Positions 32,301-46,439 of a stretch of DNA of 64,000 bases are shown here, piece after piece (within the stretch, counting starts at the first letter, position 1; every line of letters begins with the position of its first letter). The stretch spans positions 169,736 through 233,735 of the forward strand of contig NZ_RHJI01000021.1 of NCBI RefSeq assembly GCF_004211955.1, given 5' to 3'. The DNA comes from Escherichia sp. E1V33. GTDB taxonomy: Bacteria > Pseudomonadota > Gammaproteobacteria > Enterobacterales > Enterobacteriaceae. The notes beneath the pieces were generated by a model that did no database searches, was not told the DNA's origin, and worked only from the letters and a program-made list of their open reading frames with translations. The position numbers were made by a program, and so were the translations under genes.

Positions 32301-33229
32301 GTCGCCGCGCCCGGCCACGGAGAAATCGCCGTCGGGTGGTTGTGAGTTTCTACTTTCATCAGGATGTGCGCCGGTTCCTGATGGAAATCGTAGCGGCCCG
32401 TTTCGTGGTCAGCAAAGTAGCGGCCCACTTCAGAACCTTCCATTACGGCGGCGTTATCTTTATAAGCAGAGAGAACGTGATCCGGCGTGGTTTCGAAGGT
32501 GTTTTTGATCATCTTGAACAGCGATTTCGGCTGTTGTTCACCGTCGATAATCCAGTCGGCGTTAAAAATTTTGTGACGACAGTGCTCGGAGTTCGCCTGG
32601 GCGAACATATACAGCTCGATGTCGTTCGGGTTACGACCAAGCTTTGTGAAAGCATCTTGCAGATAGTCAATTTCATCGTCCGCCAGTGCCAGGCCGAGAC
32701 GCAGGTTTGCGTCGATCAGCGCCTGGCGTCCCTGCCCCAGCAAATCTACGCTGGTGACCGGAGTCGGTTGATGGTGAGCAAACAGCTGCTTCGCATCATC
32801 TAAAGCAAAAAAGACCGTTTCCATCATGCGGTCGTGCAGTTCAGCGGTAACCTGCTGCCATTGTTCATTGGTCAGCGTACCGGCTTCTATATAGTAAGCA
32901 ACGCCGCGCTCAAGGCGGTTTACCTGTTGCAGCCCGCAGTTATGTGCGATATCGGTCGCTTTCGAAGACCAGGGAGAGATGGTGCCTGGACGCGGGGTCA
33001 CCAGCAGTAATTTGCCTTCCGGGGCATGGCTGGCGAGTGCCGGGCCATATTTCAACAGGCGTTCAAGTTGCGCGTGCTCTTCTTCGTTTAACGGCGCATT
33101 GAGGTCAGCAAAATGGACATACTCGGCGTAAATGTTGTGAACCGGGAGCCTGGCAGCCTGAAAACGCGCCAGCAGTTTATTGATTCGGAATGCCGACAGT
33201 GCAGGCGAACCACGCAGAATTTCCATCAT
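29342..33229 (-). CDS. purL: phosphoribosylformylglycinamidine synthase PurL
   Basis: 1295 aa from the ATG at 33229, the full length of the large single-chain enzyme. It converts FGAR, glutamine and ATP to FGAM, the fourth step of purine synthesis. It shows the N-terminal PurS-like region, two AIRS-type ATP-binding halves (for example [20 protein letters not shown] and [14 protein letters not shown]), and a C-terminal class I glutaminase with the nucleophile in [10 protein letters not shown] PurR box lies 76 bp upstream. Long open frames on the opposite strand inside it are codon-bias shadows. Confidence 0.98.
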   Translation of the reverse strand: MMEILRGSPALSAFRINKLLARFQAARLPVHNIYAEYVHFADLNAPLNEEEHAQLERLLKYGPALASHAPEGKLLLVTPRPGTISPWSSKATDIAHNCGLQQVNRLERGVAYYIEAGTLTNEQWQQVTAELHDRMMETVFFALDDAKQLFAHHQPTPVTSVDLLGQGRQALIDANLRLGLALADDEIDYLQDAFTKLGRNPNDIELYMFAQANSEHCRHKIFNADWIIDGEQQPKSLFKMIKNTFETTPDHVLSAYKDNAAVMEGSEVGRYFADHETGRYDFHQEPAHILMKVETHNHPTAISPWPGAATGSGGEIRDEGATGRGAKPKAGLVGFSVSNLRIPGFEQPWEEDFGKPERIVTALDIMTEGPLGGAAFNNEFGRPALNGYFRTYEEKVNSHNGEELRGYHKPIMLAGGIGNIRADHVQKGEINVGAKLVVLGGPAMNIGLGGGAASSMASGQSDADLDFASVQRDNPEMERRCQEVIDRCWQLGDANPILFIHDVGAGGLSNAMPELVSDGGRGGKFELRDILSDEPGMSPLEIWCNESQERYVLAVAADQLPLFDELCKRERAPYAVIGEATEELHLSLHDRHFDNQPIDLPLDVLLGKTPKMTRDVQTLKAKGDALAREGITIADAVKRVLHLPTVAEKTFLVTIGDRSVTGMVARDQMVGPWQVPVANCAVTTASLDSYYGEAMAIGERAPVALLDFAASARLAVGEALTNIAATQIGDIKRIKLSANWMAAAGHPGEDAGLYEAVKAVGEELCPALGLTIPVGKDSMSMKTRWQEGNEEREMTSPLSLVISAFARVEDVRHTITPQLSTEDNALLLIDLGKGNNALGATALAQVYRQLGDKPADVRDVAQLKGFYDAIQALVAQRKLLAYHDRSDGGLLVTLAEMAFAGHCGIEADIASLGDDRLAALFNEELGAVIQVRAADREAVEAVLAQHGLADCVHYVGHAVSGDRFVITANGQTVFSESRTTLRVWWAETTWQMQRLRDNPECADQEHQAKSNDADPGLNVKLSFDINEDVAAPFIATGARPKVAVLREQGVNSHVEMAAAFHRAGFDAIDVHMSDLLAGRTGLEDFHALVACGGFSYGDVLGAGEGWAKSILFNNRVRDEFATFFHRPQTLALGVCNGCQMMSNLRELIPGSELWPRFVRNTSDRFEARFSLVEVTQSPSLLLQGMVGSQMPIAVSHGEGRVEVRDAAHLAALENKGLVALRYVDNFGKVTETYPANPNGSPNGITAVTTESGRVTIMMPHPERVFRTVSNSWHPENWGEDGPWMRIFRNARKQLG

Positions 33230-33304
33230 AAGTCTCTCGTCTTCTAAGCTTTCGGTGTACCCAAGGGGGGAAACGGGCGTCATTATAAAGAATCTGTTGC
33301 GCTG

Positions 33305-33320
33305 ACGAAACCGTTTGCGT
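33305..33320. promoter_or_regulatory. PurR operator upstream of purL
   Basis: Read on the minus strand, acgcaaacggtttcgt matches ANGCAANCGNTTNCNT at every fixed position. It lies in the purL-mltF divergent gap, and purL is a known PurR target. Confidence 0.9.
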
Positions 33321-33485
33321 GGAAATAAAATCACCATCATGAATTAGCAACGCGTGCCGCCAATGGCTGTAATAAGTTGCCAACTGGCACAGGTTTACGC
33401 AAAATGCCGCTCATTGATGATTATACCTTTGTTTAGCATATCGTTTTTTCAAGCCAGGACACGAACGACACAGAGAATTAACTAA

Positions 33486-35587
<2,102 letters not shown>

Positions 35588-35599
35588 CTATGCTTTACT

Positions 35600-36235
35600 C
35601 TATTCCAGTTGCTGGAGTTCGCCGCGCGGAGTTACGCGCCAACGGTGCTGACAAAAATAGAGCAGCGGGTTGTCCTGATTACTGTCGCTGTAACCACTGT
35701 ACAACCGCAGTGGCGTGCCGATTTTGCGTTCCAGTTGCGCGACCTTCTCATGCCCGAGGCAACGCATTGTCAACACCCAGCCACCATAGCCTCGCTGGAT
35801 TTGGCTGGCGATAAGATTAACCCGTGGCAGCCAGGGCGTATCAAAATAAACCGCCTCAACCAGCGGCTGTGGGGAACCGGTAATCAACCAGATATCAGCA
35901 TCGGAACTTAACAAGTAGGTAGTCAGGCGCTCTTGCACCAGCGGGAAGGCAGTAACATTGTCGCGAAACCAGTGCACAAAATCGGCTTGCAATGCCTGTA
36001 AACGCGCTTCGCTGTGACCAAAAGTACATCCCCACAATAGCAGGCTCATCGGCCAGCGCGCAGCTCGGCCCTTTATCAATAATGCCATGGCAATAACCGG
36101 CAATAGCGGCAGGACAAGCAGTGTATTCAGCGGTTGGCGACGCAGTAAGTAGCGCAGAAAACTACCGAACATATCCTGTTGATGCAATGTTCCATCTAAG
36201 TCAAAAAACACCACACGACGCTCGTGAGTTGCCAA
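35600..36235 (-). CDS. pgpC: phosphatidylglycerophosphatase C (PgpC)
   Basis: 211 aa, HAD-family phosphatase (formerly YfhB), which removes phosphate from phosphatidylglycerophosphate to make phosphatidylglycerol. The nucleophile motif FFDLDGT has Asp12 and Asp14; later HAD motifs are LITGSPQPLV (motif II) and YSDSNQDNPLL (motif IV). A hydrophobic stretch, PLNTLLVLPLLPVIAMALLI, fits its inner-membrane location. Confidence 0.93.
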   Translation of the reverse strand: MATHERRVVFFDLDGTLHQQDMFGSFLRYLLRRQPLNTLLVLPLLPVIAMALLIKGRAARWPMSLLLWGCTFGHSEARLQALQADFVHWFRDNVTAFPLVQERLTTYLLSSDADIWLITGSPQPLVEAVYFDTPWLPRVNLIASQIQRGYGGWVLTMRCLGHEKVAQLERKIGTPLRLYSGYSDSNQDNPLLYFCQHRWRVTPRGELQQLE

Positions 36236-36442
36236 ACCATACTCCTCTGGACTGAAACATCCTGATTAATCATCGCTACTACATAGCCTAACAGATAGAT
36301 CATCACTTTTCCGGCAACAATCTACCGTATAATGCTGAATGGAATTTTTAATTCATAGATCTTACAAGCTATGGAATATAATATTCACTCGCTTGTGTCT
36401 CATATTGCCTGTTGTCGCCATTATTTCATCGCGAGGAAAGAT

Positions 36443-37291
36443 ATGAACGGCTTACTTCGTATTCGTCAGCGTTACCAGCAGCTTGCCCAGAGTGATAAAA
36501 AACTGGCGGACTATCTCCTGCTACAACCTGATACGGCGCGCCATTTAAGTTCCCAGCAATTGGCCAACGAAGCCGGAGTCAGTCAATCAAGCGTAGTGAA
36601 ATTCGCACAAAAACTCGGCTATAAAGGTTTTCCTGCCTTAAAACTCGCGTTAAGCGAAGCTCTGGCGAGCCAGCCGGAATCCCCTTCTGTCCCCATTCAT
36701 AACCAAATTCGCGGTGATGATCCGCTGCGACTGGTGGGTGAAAAGCTCATAAAAGAAAACACGGCTGCCATGTATGCGACGCTGAACGTTAACAGTGAAG
36801 AGAAATTGCATGAATGCGTGGTGATGTTGCGTTCTGCTCGGCGGATTATTTTGACTGGCATTGGCGCTTCGGGTCTGGTAGCACAAAACTTTGCCTGGAA
36901 ACTGATGAAAATTGGTTTCAATGCTGCCGCAGAACGCGATATGCATGCGTTGCTCGCTACTGTACAGGCATCTTCACCGGACGATCTGTTATTAGCCATC
37001 TCTTACACTGGTGTACGACGTGAGTTGAATCTCGCGGCGGATGAGATGCTGCGCGTGGGTGGAAAGGTGCTGGCAATTACCGGTTTCACGCCGAATGCTC
37101 TGCAACAACGAGCATCCCATTGCCTGTATACTATTGCCGAAGAACAGGCGACGAATAGTGCGTCGATCTCCGCTTGTCACGCTCAGGGAATGCTTACAGA
37201 TTTGCTGTTCATTGCGCTAATCCAGCAGGATCTCGAACTGGCCCCTGAGCGCATTCGTCACAGCGAGGCACTGGTGAAAAAACTGGTTTGA
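36443..37291 (+). CDS. yfhH: RpiR-family transcriptional regulator YfhH
   Basis: 282 aa from the ATG at 36443 with a gaggaaag RBS; the upstream in-frame extension to 36371 has none. The N-terminal RpiR-type helix-turn-helix (about 1-77, including LANEAGVSQSSVVKFAQKLG) is followed by a SIS sugar-phosphate-binding domain (about 125-260, with ILTGIGASGLVAQNFAWKL and AISYTGVRRELNLAA). It probably senses a phosphosugar; targets are unknown. It is upstream of yfhL by 55 bp. Confidence 0.9.
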   Translation: MNGLLRIRQRYQQLAQSDKKLADYLLLQPDTARHLSSQQLANEAGVSQSSVVKFAQKLGYKGFPALKLALSEALASQPESPSVPIHNQIRGDDPLRLVGEKLIKENTAAMYATLNVNSEEKLHECVVMLRSARRIILTGIGASGLVAQNFAWKLMKIGFNAAAERDMHALLATVQASSPDDLLLAISYTGVRRELNLAADEMLRVGGKVLAITGFTPNALQQRASHCLYTIAEEQATNSASISACHAQGMLTDLLFIALIQQDLELAPERIRHSEALVKKLV

Positions 37292-37310
37292 GTAAAGAAT
37301 GCGCGTATAA

Positions 37311-37607
<297 letters not shown>

Positions 37608-37751
37608 TATTCTGCTCCTGAAGTAGAGTATTAATTATTTTTAGGGAAACCTTAACGCTATTATATTTATTTAATTGATGATTATTAGCACAAACATTCA
37701 CTAAGTTAATTTATATAGTATCTGCCCAGACACTTATTTATAGTTATTAAA

Positions 37752-37781
37752 GGTGCGTCCGACTGGTTCACCGGACGCACC
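37752..37781 (-). terminator. shoB terminator
   Basis: Perfect 9-bp stem ggtgcgtcc/ggacgcacc with a 12-nt loop, followed on the minus strand by TTTAAT. It lies 20 bp after the shoB stop. Confidence 0.75.
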
Positions 37782-37800
37782 TTAAGTACGTTTCCTTGTG

Positions 37801-37881
37801 TTATAAGAACAGAAGGATCAGCTGTAAAACAGCAATGATGATTTTGATGGCCCGTTTAATAAGGTATCGGCAATCAGTCAT
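37801..37881 (-). CDS. shoB: small hydrophobic toxin ShoB
   Basis: 26 aa, too short for most ORF callers. It begins MTDCRYLIKR and then runs as one hydrophobic helix rich in I, L and V, as in the K-12 ShoB I know. It is the toxin of a type I toxin-antitoxin pair: overproduction depolarises the inner membrane. Its mRNA 5' leader, read from the minus strand, contains the region 37957-37975, complementary to the OhsC sRNA. Confidence 0.93.
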   Translation of the reverse strand: MTDCRYLIKRAIKIIIAVLQLILLFL

Positions 37882-37956
37882 TCGTTTTTCCTTAAACAAG
37901 GAATGCAGCCGTTCAGATTAGCCCTTACATCTCCCCAAAACTGAACGTGCGAGTTA

Positions 37957-37975
37957 TTGAGGGTGCATGCTGCAC
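37957..37975 (-). promoter_or_regulatory. OhsC target site in the shoB 5' leader
   Basis: The 19-nt ttgagggtgcatgctgcac is repeated exactly at 38205-38223. Because shoB is read from the minus strand and ohsC from the plus strand, the shoB leader is perfectly complementary to OhsC here, so pairing can block shoB expression. Confidence 0.85.
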
Positions 37976-38202
37976 TCCACACCAGAGCTTTGACGACACC
38001 ACTCGTTTCAATGGGGGAATTCAGTGGCATGGTGTAAAGCACAGCAAAATCTTCAATAACGAAGCCAATTTTAATGTACTTACGAATTGGTGGTCACGTT
38101 AATATTTCCATCAACATCGCTTTCTTCGTTAAGGCTCGAATTTTTATGCTAAAGATTGCAAGTTGCTTGTAAAAGATAACCACACTGATCCATAATCGCT
38201 GT

Positions 38203-38282
38203 TGTTGAGGGTGCATGCTGCACAAAATTAAAGTTGTAAAGTAAAACCCCCGTTCCTTACCAGTTCGGGGGTTTTACTTTTT
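38203..38282 (+). ncRNA. ohsC: antitoxin small RNA OhsC
   Basis: The RNA begins near 38203 after a cataat -10 (38191-38196), contains the 19-nt anti-shoB sequence (38205-38223), and ends with a 12-bp stem gtaaaacccccg/cgggggttttac (38241-38277) and a T tract. It represses shoB translation by base pairing. The exact 5' end is inferred; the 3' end follows from the terminator. Confidence 0.85.
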
Positions 38283-38301
38283 AAAGAGAACGGTATTATT
38301 T

Positions 38302-38682
38302 TTAACTTTCAATAATTACCGTGGCACAAGCATAGTGGCGTTCATCTGCCAGCGTCACATGCATATGGGCGACGCCCAACTTTTCCGCCAGTTTTAACGC
38401 CTCGCCCCATAACCGCAACCGTGGCTTGCCGAGCTCGTCGTTAAACACCTCAAACTGATTAAATGCCAGGCCGTTACGGATCCCGGTGCCAAACGCTTTT
38501 GCCGCCGCTTCTTTCACAGCAAAACGCTTCGCCAGAAAACGCACTGGCTGGTGGTGCGTTTTCCAGATTTTCCATTCGTTATCGCTTAATACGCGGCGTG
38601 CCAGGCGCTCACCGGATCGGGCGATCACCGCTTCTATGCGAGCGATCTCCACGATATCCGTGCCTAAACCTAATATTGCCAT
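38302..38682 (-). CDS. acpS: holo-[acyl-carrier-protein] synthase AcpS
   Basis: 126 aa, essential. It transfers 4'-phosphopantetheine from CoA to Ser36 of apo-ACP. The magnesium-binding signature is present: GLGTDIVEI with Asp9, and [14 protein letters not shown] with the conserved Glu near 58. It is the last gene of the lepA-lepB-rnc-era-recO-pdxJ-acpS series; its ATG overlaps the pdxJ stop by one base (TAATG), implying coupling. Confidence 0.97.
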   Translation of the reverse strand: MAILGLGTDIVEIARIEAVIARSGERLARRVLSDNEWKIWKTHHQPVRFLAKRFAVKEAAAKAFGTGIRNGLAFNQFEVFNDELGKPRLRLWGEALKLAEKLGVAHMHVTLADERHYACATVIIES

Positions 38683-39413
38683 TAGCCACGCGCTTCCAGC
38701 ATCAGGCGCTTCATTTCTGCCACCGCATCTTTCAGCCCGGTCATCACCGCACGGCCAATAATGGCATGACCGATATTCAGTTCATGCATCTCAGGGATGG
38801 CGGCAATGGCTTTCACGTTGTGATAGGTCAGACCGTGACCGGCGTTAACTTTCAGACCGAGACTTGCAGCAAAGGTCGCGGCTTTTGCAATGCGAGCCAA
38901 CTCTTGCGCCTGTTCAGCTTCAGTTTTGGCATCGGCATAACAACCGGTGTGGATCTCGATAAACGGGGCGCCTACGTCTGCTGCAGCTTTGATTTGCTCT
39001 TCATCGGCATCAATGAAAAGAGAAACCTGAATCCCGGCATCTGCCAGACGTTTACAGGCATCGCGCATTTTGTCACGCTGACCGGCTACGTCCAGCCCAC
39101 CTTCAGTTGTCACTTCCTGGCGCTTTTCCGGTACCAGGCAGCAAAAATGAGGCTTCGTCTCAACGGCGATCGCCAGCATTTCTTCGGTCACTGCCATTTC
39201 CAGATTCATGCGGGTATCCAGCGTCTGACGCAGGATGCGCACATCGCGGTCAGTAATGTGGCGGCGATCTTCACGTAAATGCACGGTAATGCCGTCTGCT
39301 CCCGCTTGCTCAGCAATAAACGCGGCCTGCACCGGATCCGGGTAAGCAGTACCGCGTGCGTTACGCAGCGTTGCAATATGGTCAATGTTGACGCCCAACA
39401 GTAATTCAGCCAT
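38682..39413 (-). CDS. pdxJ: pyridoxine 5'-phosphate synthase PdxJ
   Basis: 243 aa from the ATG at 39413. It condenses 1-deoxy-D-xylulose-5-phosphate with 3-amino-2-oxopropyl phosphate to make pyridoxine 5'-phosphate, the final ring-forming step of vitamin B6 synthesis. It is a TIM barrel; [13 protein letters not shown] near the N-terminus, HLREDRRHI, and [10 protein letters not shown] near the C-terminus are family signatures. It follows recO by 11 bp. Confidence 0.97.
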   Translation of the reverse strand: MAELLLGVNIDHIATLRNARGTAYPDPVQAAFIAEQAGADGITVHLREDRRHITDRDVRILRQTLDTRMNLEMAVTEEMLAIAVETKPHFCCLVPEKRQEVTTEGGLDVAGQRDKMRDACKRLADAGIQVSLFIDADEEQIKAAADVGAPFIEIHTGCYADAKTEAEQAQELARIAKAATFAASLGLKVNAGHGLTYHNVKAIAAIPEMHELNIGHAIIGRAVMTGLKDAVAEMKRLMLEARG

Positions 39414-39424
39414 GACAATCCTCA

Positions 39425-40153
39425 TCAGTCATTATGTGTTTGCACTGTTCGCTTAGGTATAAACTGCCGGAACAGTTCCCTGCTCTTTAAAGGTTTACCG
39501 CCAAGATACGGCTTAAGCGCCATGCGGGTAAAGCGTTTCGCGGCACGCAATGTGTCTGCATCAGGAAATTCCCGCACGTGTAACGCTTTCAACTGCCTTC
39601 CGGTGAAGGTTTTATTGTCGATAACTACACTGGCGATAAAACCTTTTTCTTCGCGATAACGATACGTCATGGTGTCATCCACCGGTTCGCCGCTACCTGC
39701 ACAATGGGTAAAATTGACGCCATAACCCAGATGCCCGAGCAATGCCAGCTCAAAGCGGCGCAACGCGGGTTCCGGTGTGCCTGTGGCTCCAGCCAGAGAC
39801 TGGATGCAGTGCAAGTAATCGAAAAAGAGTTCCGAGAAGCGCGTCTCGTATTCCAGCACGCGGGAGAGAAGTTCGTTGATGTACAGACCGCTGTAAAGCG
39901 TGATACCGCTTAATGGCAGCGCCAATGAGACAGCTTCAGCACTGCGCAGCGTTTTAACTTCGCCACGCCCGCCGAAACGTAGCAAGAGAGGGGTGAAAGG
40001 CTGTAATGCACCTTTCAGAGTAGAGCGTTTAGAGCGTGCGCCTTTGGCAACCAGACGCACGCGACCCGATTCCTCCGTGAAGACGTCCAGCATCAGGCTG
40101 GTTTCGCTCCATGGGCGACTATGCAGGACAAATGCGCGCTGCCAGCCTTCCAT
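39425..40153 (-). CDS. recO: DNA repair and recombination mediator RecO
   Basis: 242 aa. RecO binds single-strand DNA and SSB, and with RecR loads RecA on gaps in the RecFOR pathway. It has an N-terminal OB fold (residues 1-80, with the family start [23 protein letters not shown]) and a helical C-terminal region. E. coli-type RecO lacks the four-cysteine zinc motif of other bacteria, as seen here. Located 11 bp after era. Confidence 0.96.
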   Translation of the reverse strand: MEGWQRAFVLHSRPWSETSLMLDVFTEESGRVRLVAKGARSKRSTLKGALQPFTPLLLRFGGRGEVKTLRSAEAVSLALPLSGITLYSGLYINELLSRVLEYETRFSELFFDYLHCIQSLAGATGTPEPALRRFELALLGHLGYGVNFTHCAGSGEPVDDTMTYRYREEKGFIASVVIDNKTFTGRQLKALHVREFPDADTLRAAKRFTRMALKPYLGGKPLKSRELFRQFIPKRTVQTHND

Positions 40154-40164
40154 CGGAGTTACTC

Positions 40165-41777
<1,613 letters not shown>

Positions 41778-41780
41778 TCA

Positions 41781-41874
41781 GCACACGAAACAGACCTGAT
41801 ACACATAGGCTCAGTTAACCGCTTTGTTGCGGATTCATTAAGCCATATATGGAAACCAACGCTGTTTCGTGTGC
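41781..41874 (-). promoter_or_regulatory. rnc leader stem-loop (RNase III autoregulation site, rncO)
   Basis: 13-nt arms gcacacgaaacag (41781-41793) and ctgtttcgtgtgc (41862-41874) are exact complements and would form a long hairpin 34 nt upstream of the rnc start. RNase III is known to cut such a stem in the rnc leader, destabilising its own mRNA. Confidence 0.75.
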
Positions 41875-42019
41875 CGTGGCAACCAGAAGGCGCCAACCTT
41901 AAACTTCGGGGGAATATTCTATACACAACGATAAGGGATGTCGTTAGCCTGGGGAGATTTATCTCATAAATAATTCACGTTGCCGCCAGAATGACGACAA
42001 CGTGAACGAGAAGCAGCAA

Positions 42020-42994
42020 TTAATGGATGCCGCCAATGCGACTTAAGCGCACACCTGTCGGCCATTCACCTTCTTGCTTATCGAAACTCATCCAGATAGC
42101 TGTTGCACGACCTACCAGATTCGCTTCCGGCACAAAGCCCCAGTAACGGCTGTCCGCGCTGTTATCGCGGTTGTCACCCATCATGAAGTATTGGCCCGGC
42201 GGGACAATCCAGGTTGCCAGTTGTTGTCCTGGCTGCTGGTAATACATCCCTACCTGATCCTGGGCGATTGGCACAGTCAGGATGCGATGCGTTACATCGC
42301 CCAGTGTCTCTTTACGTTCGGAAAGACGAATACCATTTTCTTTAGTTTCGTTTTTCGGCACTTCAAAGAACCCACTGGTCGCTTCCCCGCCGTTACGGCG
42401 TGAGAAGGTCTGAACGAAATCGCTCGGTTCAACGTTGGAATAAGTTACCGGTAGCGCGTTTTCACACGCCTGACCGGAACTGCATCCTGGTTGAATGGTC
42501 ACTTCTTTCGCGACCGGATCATAAGTGACTTTATCGCCCGGTAAACCTACCGCTCGCTTGATGTAATCAAGCTTCGGATCTTCCGGGTATTTGAAGACCA
42601 CGATATCGCCACGTTTCGGATGACCGGTTTCGATCAATGTTTTCTGGTAAATAGGATCTTTAATGCCGTAAGCAAATTTCTCTACCAGTATGAAGTCACC
42701 GATTAACAGAGTCGGCATCATCGAACCTGACGGGATCTGGAACGGTTCATAAATAAATGAACGCACAATCAATACGATAGCCAGCACCGGAAATACAGAA
42801 GCCCCGGTTTCCAGCCAGCCTGGCTTCGGCGCAACCTTTTTCAGCGTTGCTTTATCCAGTGAATCCCCGGCAGCCGCTTGCGCCGCTGCCTGACGTTCCC
42901 GTCGTTTAGGTGCGAAAAAGAATTTATCCACGCACCATAAAATGCCCGTCACCAGTGTGGCAATCACCAGAATCAGGGCAAACATATTCGCCAT
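42020..42994 (-). CDS. lepB: signal peptidase I (LepB)
   Basis: 324 aa, essential inner-membrane protease that removes signal peptides from secreted proteins. Two N-terminal transmembrane helices (about 4-22 and 62-77) are followed by the periplasmic catalytic domain with Ser91 (IPSGSMMPTL) and Lys146 (DYIKRAVGLPGD); a later family block is MGDNRDNSADSRYWGF. It is 15 bp after lepA in the same transcript. Confidence 0.98.
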   Translation of the reverse strand: MANMFALILVIATLVTGILWCVDKFFFAPKRRERQAAAQAAAGDSLDKATLKKVAPKPGWLETGASVFPVLAIVLIVRSFIYEPFQIPSGSMMPTLLIGDFILVEKFAYGIKDPIYQKTLIETGHPKRGDIVVFKYPEDPKLDYIKRAVGLPGDKVTYDPVAKEVTIQPGCSSGQACENALPVTYSNVEPSDFVQTFSRRNGGEATSGFFEVPKNETKENGIRLSERKETLGDVTHRILTVPIAQDQVGMYYQQPGQQLATWIVPPGQYFMMGDNRDNSADSRYWGFVPEANLVGRATAIWMSFDKQEGEWPTGVRLSRIGGIH

Positions 42995-43009
42995 GCCAAC
43001 TCCTAAGGG

Positions 43010-44809
43010 TTATTTGTTGTCTTTGCCGACGTGCAGAATGGCAAGGAACGCTTCCTGCGGCAGCTCGACGTTACCGATCTGCTTCATACGTTTCTTACCT
43101 TCTTTCTGCTTCTGCAGCAGCTTTTTCTTACGGCTGATATCACCACCATAGCATTTAGCCAGTACGTTTTTACGCAACTGCTTCACGGTGGAACGCGCAA
43201 TGATGTGCGTACCAATCGCTGCCTGAATAGCAATATCAAACTGCTGGCGTGGGATCAGATCTTTCATCTTTTCCACCAGCTCGCGACCACGGTTTTGCGA
43301 ATTATCACGGTGGGTGATCAATGCCAACGCATCAACACGTTCACCGTTGATTAAGACGTCAACACGCACCATGTCAGAAGCCTGGAAGCGTTTGAAGTTG
43401 TAATCCAAAGACGCATAGCCACGCGAGGTTGATTTCAGTCGGTCGAAGAAATCAAGCACCACTTCCGCCATCGGGATCTCGTACGTCAATGCTACCTGGT
43501 TTCCGTGATAGACCATGTTGGTCTGCACGCCGCGTTTTTCCACGCACAGGGTAATGACGTTACCGAGATACGCTTGCGGCAGCAGCATGTGACACTCAGC
43601 AATCGGCTCGCGCAGTTCGTAGATGTTATTTACCGCTGGCAGCTTGGATGGACTGTCGACGTAGATAACTTCTTTTGCCGTAGTTTCAACTTCATACACT
43701 ACTGTTGGTGCTGTGGTAATCAGGTCCAGATCGTATTCACGTTCCAGACGTTCCTGAATGATCTCCATGTGCAGCAGGCCAAGGAAGCCGCAGCGGAAAC
43801 CAAAGCCCAGCGCCGTAGAGCTTTCTGGCTCATAGAACAGTGAGGCGTCGTTCAGGCTGAGTTTGCCCAGCGCGTCACGGAAGGCTTCATAGTCGTCGGA
43901 ACTTACCGGGAACAAGCCCGCGTAAACCTGCGGTTTAACTTTCTTAAACCCAGGCAATGCTTTTTCTGCCGGATTACGCGCCAGCGTTAAGGTATCGCCT
44001 ACCGGTGCACCGTGGATATCTTTAATCGCACATACCAACCAGCCTACTTCGCCACATTTCAATTCAGTGCGGTCAACCTGCTTCGGCGTGAAGATGCCCA
44101 GGCGGTCGGCGTTATAGGTCTGCCCGGTGCTCATAACTTTCACCTTGTCGCCCTTACGCAGGGTGCCGTTTTTAATACGGATAAGTGAAACTACGCCCAG
44201 GTAGTTATCGAACCAGGAGTCGATAATCAGCGCCTGTAACGGACCTTCTGGATCGCCTTCCGGCGGTGGAATGTCGCGCACCAGACGTTCGAGAACGTCC
44301 TGCACGCCAACGCCGGTTTTCGCTGAACAGCGCACTGCGTCGGTGGCGTCGATGCCAACAATATCTTCAATTTCTTCCGCCACGCGTTCAGGATCGGCTG
44401 CCGGTAAGTCAATCTTGTTCAGTACCGGCACTACTTCGAGATCCATCTCCATGGCGGTGTAGCAGTTCGCCAGAGTTTGCGCTTCCACGCCCTGCCCGGC
44501 ATCGACCACCAGCAATGCGCCTTCGCAGGCGGCCAGCGAACGGGAAACTTCATAGGAGAAGTCAACGTGGCCTGGAGTGTCGATAAAGTTAAGCTGATAG
44601 GTTTCGCCGTCAGACGCTTTGTAGTCCAGCGTCACGCTCTGCGCTTTGATGGTAATGCCACGCTCACGCTCAAGATCCATGGAATCGAGAACCTGCGCCT
44701 CCATTTCACGGTCAGACAGGCCACCGCAGATCTGGATAATACGGTCAGACAGCGTCGATTTACCGTGGTCAATGTGAGCTATGATCGAAAAGTTACGTAT
44801 ATTCTTCAT
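43010..44809 (-). CDS. lepA: elongation factor 4 (LepA)
   Basis: 599 aa translational GTPase related to EF-G, with a role in initiation and ribosome assembly or back-translocation. G1 AHIDHGKST (11-19), G3 DTPGHVDF, G4 NKID are intact. EF-G-like domains follow, and the LepA-specific C-terminal domain is basic ([20 protein letters not shown]). First gene of the lepA-to-acpS minus-strand series; the 197-bp gap above it holds its promoter region. Confidence 0.98.
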   Translation of the reverse strand: MKNIRNFSIIAHIDHGKSTLSDRIIQICGGLSDREMEAQVLDSMDLERERGITIKAQSVTLDYKASDGETYQLNFIDTPGHVDFSYEVSRSLAACEGALLVVDAGQGVEAQTLANCYTAMEMDLEVVPVLNKIDLPAADPERVAEEIEDIVGIDATDAVRCSAKTGVGVQDVLERLVRDIPPPEGDPEGPLQALIIDSWFDNYLGVVSLIRIKNGTLRKGDKVKVMSTGQTYNADRLGIFTPKQVDRTELKCGEVGWLVCAIKDIHGAPVGDTLTLARNPAEKALPGFKKVKPQVYAGLFPVSSDDYEAFRDALGKLSLNDASLFYEPESSTALGFGFRCGFLGLLHMEIIQERLEREYDLDLITTAPTVVYEVETTAKEVIYVDSPSKLPAVNNIYELREPIAECHMLLPQAYLGNVITLCVEKRGVQTNMVYHGNQVALTYEIPMAEVVLDFFDRLKSTSRGYASLDYNFKRFQASDMVRVDVLINGERVDALALITHRDNSQNRGRELVEKMKDLIPRQQFDIAIQAAIGTHIIARSTVKQLRKNVLAKCYGGDISRKKKLLQKQKEGKKRMKQIGNVELPQEAFLAILHVGKDNK

Positions 44810-45006
44810 AAAGTATGATTATTGTGCCTTAGCGCCCGGTTAACCAGGCTTTTAGAAGTCGCTGTTCTGAGCTTAACGTCTGTATTAATAGAAACGCCGC
44901 ATTCTACACTACAACATTGAGGCGAGGAAATGTTCATACCGTATGGATTGTGGTATCTGGAAACGTCCTCGCATTTGTTATGCAAAATGCAACAAAGCCA
45001 GTGAAA

Positions 45007-45486
45007 TCACTGGCTCGCGTCTTCCGAAGATGTTTCAAACCGCACAAGGCCTGGCGACAATGCCACGCTTAAAATGATCGGTTGCCATTCAGCTCGGGCA
45101 GCAAACTTTCGCGAGTAGCCGCGCGCAATCAGGAATCCACCAACGCCACCAAGAATTGCGCCGCATAACGCCGCGATGTCTGAAGCAAAGAGTAGCTGAA
45201 ATAACGAAGCAACAAGGAATAATCCCACCAGCGGCGACATATAAACCAGTAATGCGGAGCTAAGCAGGCTACCTTCAGCGATTCCTAATTCGACTTTTTG
45301 CCCCGGCACTAACGGTTCATCACAGGCTACGACGATGGTATGTGTGGTTTGCGGACCAAGTTTATTCAACACGCGACTGCCGCAGCCTGCGCGGGAAGCG
45401 CAGCTGCTGCATGAGGTTTTAACATCACAACTGACCAGCGCCTGGCCGTTTTGCCAGGAGACGACGGTAGCCCACTCTTTGATCAT
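45007..45486 (-). CDS. rseC: SoxR reducing-system/sigma E regulator RseC
   Basis: 159 aa inner-membrane protein with two transmembrane helices (about 75-95 and 101-120). The N-terminal cytoplasmic part has a Cys cluster (SCDVKTSCSSCASRAGCGSR). The protein is linked to sigma E activity and to reduction of SoxR with the Rsx complex; its mechanism is partly understood. It overlaps the rseB stop by 4 nt and is the last gene of the rpoE operon. Confidence 0.95.
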   Translation of the reverse strand: MIKEWATVVSWQNGQALVSCDVKTSCSSCASRAGCGSRVLNKLGPQTTHTIVVACDEPLVPGQKVELGIAEGSLLSSALLVYMSPLVGLFLVASLFQLLFASDIAALCGAILGGVGGFLIARGYSRKFAARAEWQPIILSVALSPGLVRFETSSEDASQ

Positions 45487-46439
45487 TGCGCTGCCCCGAA
45501 CTTAATGTTCTCGGCAATGCGTTTCGCCGTTTGCGGCGGTAGTTCACCAACAATAGTGATTTCGGCGTTGTCACGTATGCTGGTGCTGACTGTTCGACGT
45601 CCGGTTCGCAACATCTGATCGGTGCTCGACGGCGTCGCGCGGTTAACGTTTACCGAGAAGCTGAACAACCCGTCAGAATAGAGACGCGATTCGATGGGCA
45701 TATTGTCCATCGTGGGCAACGGGCGCCGGCTACTGGAGACTTCGCTAAAACCCTGTGGCAACCAGGTTGGCGTCCAGCTGAATTTGGCTTTTTCACCTAC
45801 AGGAACAGAAAGCAGCGGCGGCAAATTTGCCTTCGCCAGCGTCTGCATACTGCTGCTGATATCCTGATTGACGTTAAAAGCAATCACGCGAAATTGTTCC
45901 AGCGTTTCACCATCGCGATCAAGGAGATCAACCCGCATCGGTAACTTCGATTCGGTGTCCATCCACACAATGTAGCTGTAGCGAGTGCCATCACGAGCAA
46001 CTACGCGAATGACTTCACAAAGACGATCAGCAATACGCGTGCGTCCCACGGAGATGAAGTCGTAGTAAGGAGAAAGGCGTTTGAAATCGGTATAAATGAG
46101 CGATGGCAGAGAATCAACAATGTAATCACCATTAAGAGTAAACGGTTCAAGGCCCGGCTCAAAGTAGCTGATTTCATTGCCGCGCTGTACCACTTCCCGG
46201 CGCGGGCCATCCATTTGCAACAACTGTGCAAGCGGACGGTTATCGAGGCGTGCATGTCGATAACGCAGAGACTCAACACCTTGTTTATTGATGCTGATGA
46301 ATGACAGCTCGTAATTCAGTGACTGGCTAGCCAGGTTCATCTGCTGTAATAACGCCCCGGACGCGGGAGTGGCCGAGGCGTTAGCAGAGAATAACAGGCT
46401 ACCTGTCACTAATGACATGGCAAACCAAAGTTGCTTCAT
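45483..46439 (-). CDS. rseB: periplasmic sigma E regulator RseB
   Basis: 318 aa with a cleavable signal peptide (about 1-23, LVTGSLLFSANASA). The mature protein is MucB/RseB-type: it binds the periplasmic part of RseA and mislocalised lipopolysaccharide or lipoproteins, blocking DegS cleavage until displaced. Its start overlaps the rseA stop by one base, its stop overlaps rseC by 4, fitting coupled translation. Confidence 0.97.
   Translation of the reverse strand: MKQLWFAMSLVTGSLLFSANASATPASGALLQQMNLASQSLNYELSFISINKQGVESLRYRHARLDNRPLAQLLQMDGPRREVVQRGNEISYFEPGLEPFTLNGDYIVDSLPSLIYTDFKRLSPYYDFISVGRTRIADRLCEVIRVVARDGTRYSYIVWMDTESKLPMRVDLLDRDGETLEQFRVIAFNVNQDISSSMQTLAKANLPPLLSVPVGEKAKFSWTPTWLPQGFSEVSSSRRPLPTMDNMPIESRLYSDGLFSFSVNVNRATPSSTDQMLRTGRRTVSTSIRDNAEITIVGELPPQTAKRIAENIKFGAAQ

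Noticed and set aside
29264..32803. Long plus-strand ORFs (602 aa and 525 aa) opposite purL
   Set aside because: They lie wholly inside purL, have no RBS or recognisable domain, and His/Arg/Gln-rich composition typical of an antisense shadow of a GC-biased coding frame.
38463..39278. 271-aa plus-strand ORF opposite acpS/pdxJ
   Set aside because: It overlaps two clear essential genes on the other strand, with no RBS and no family resemblance.
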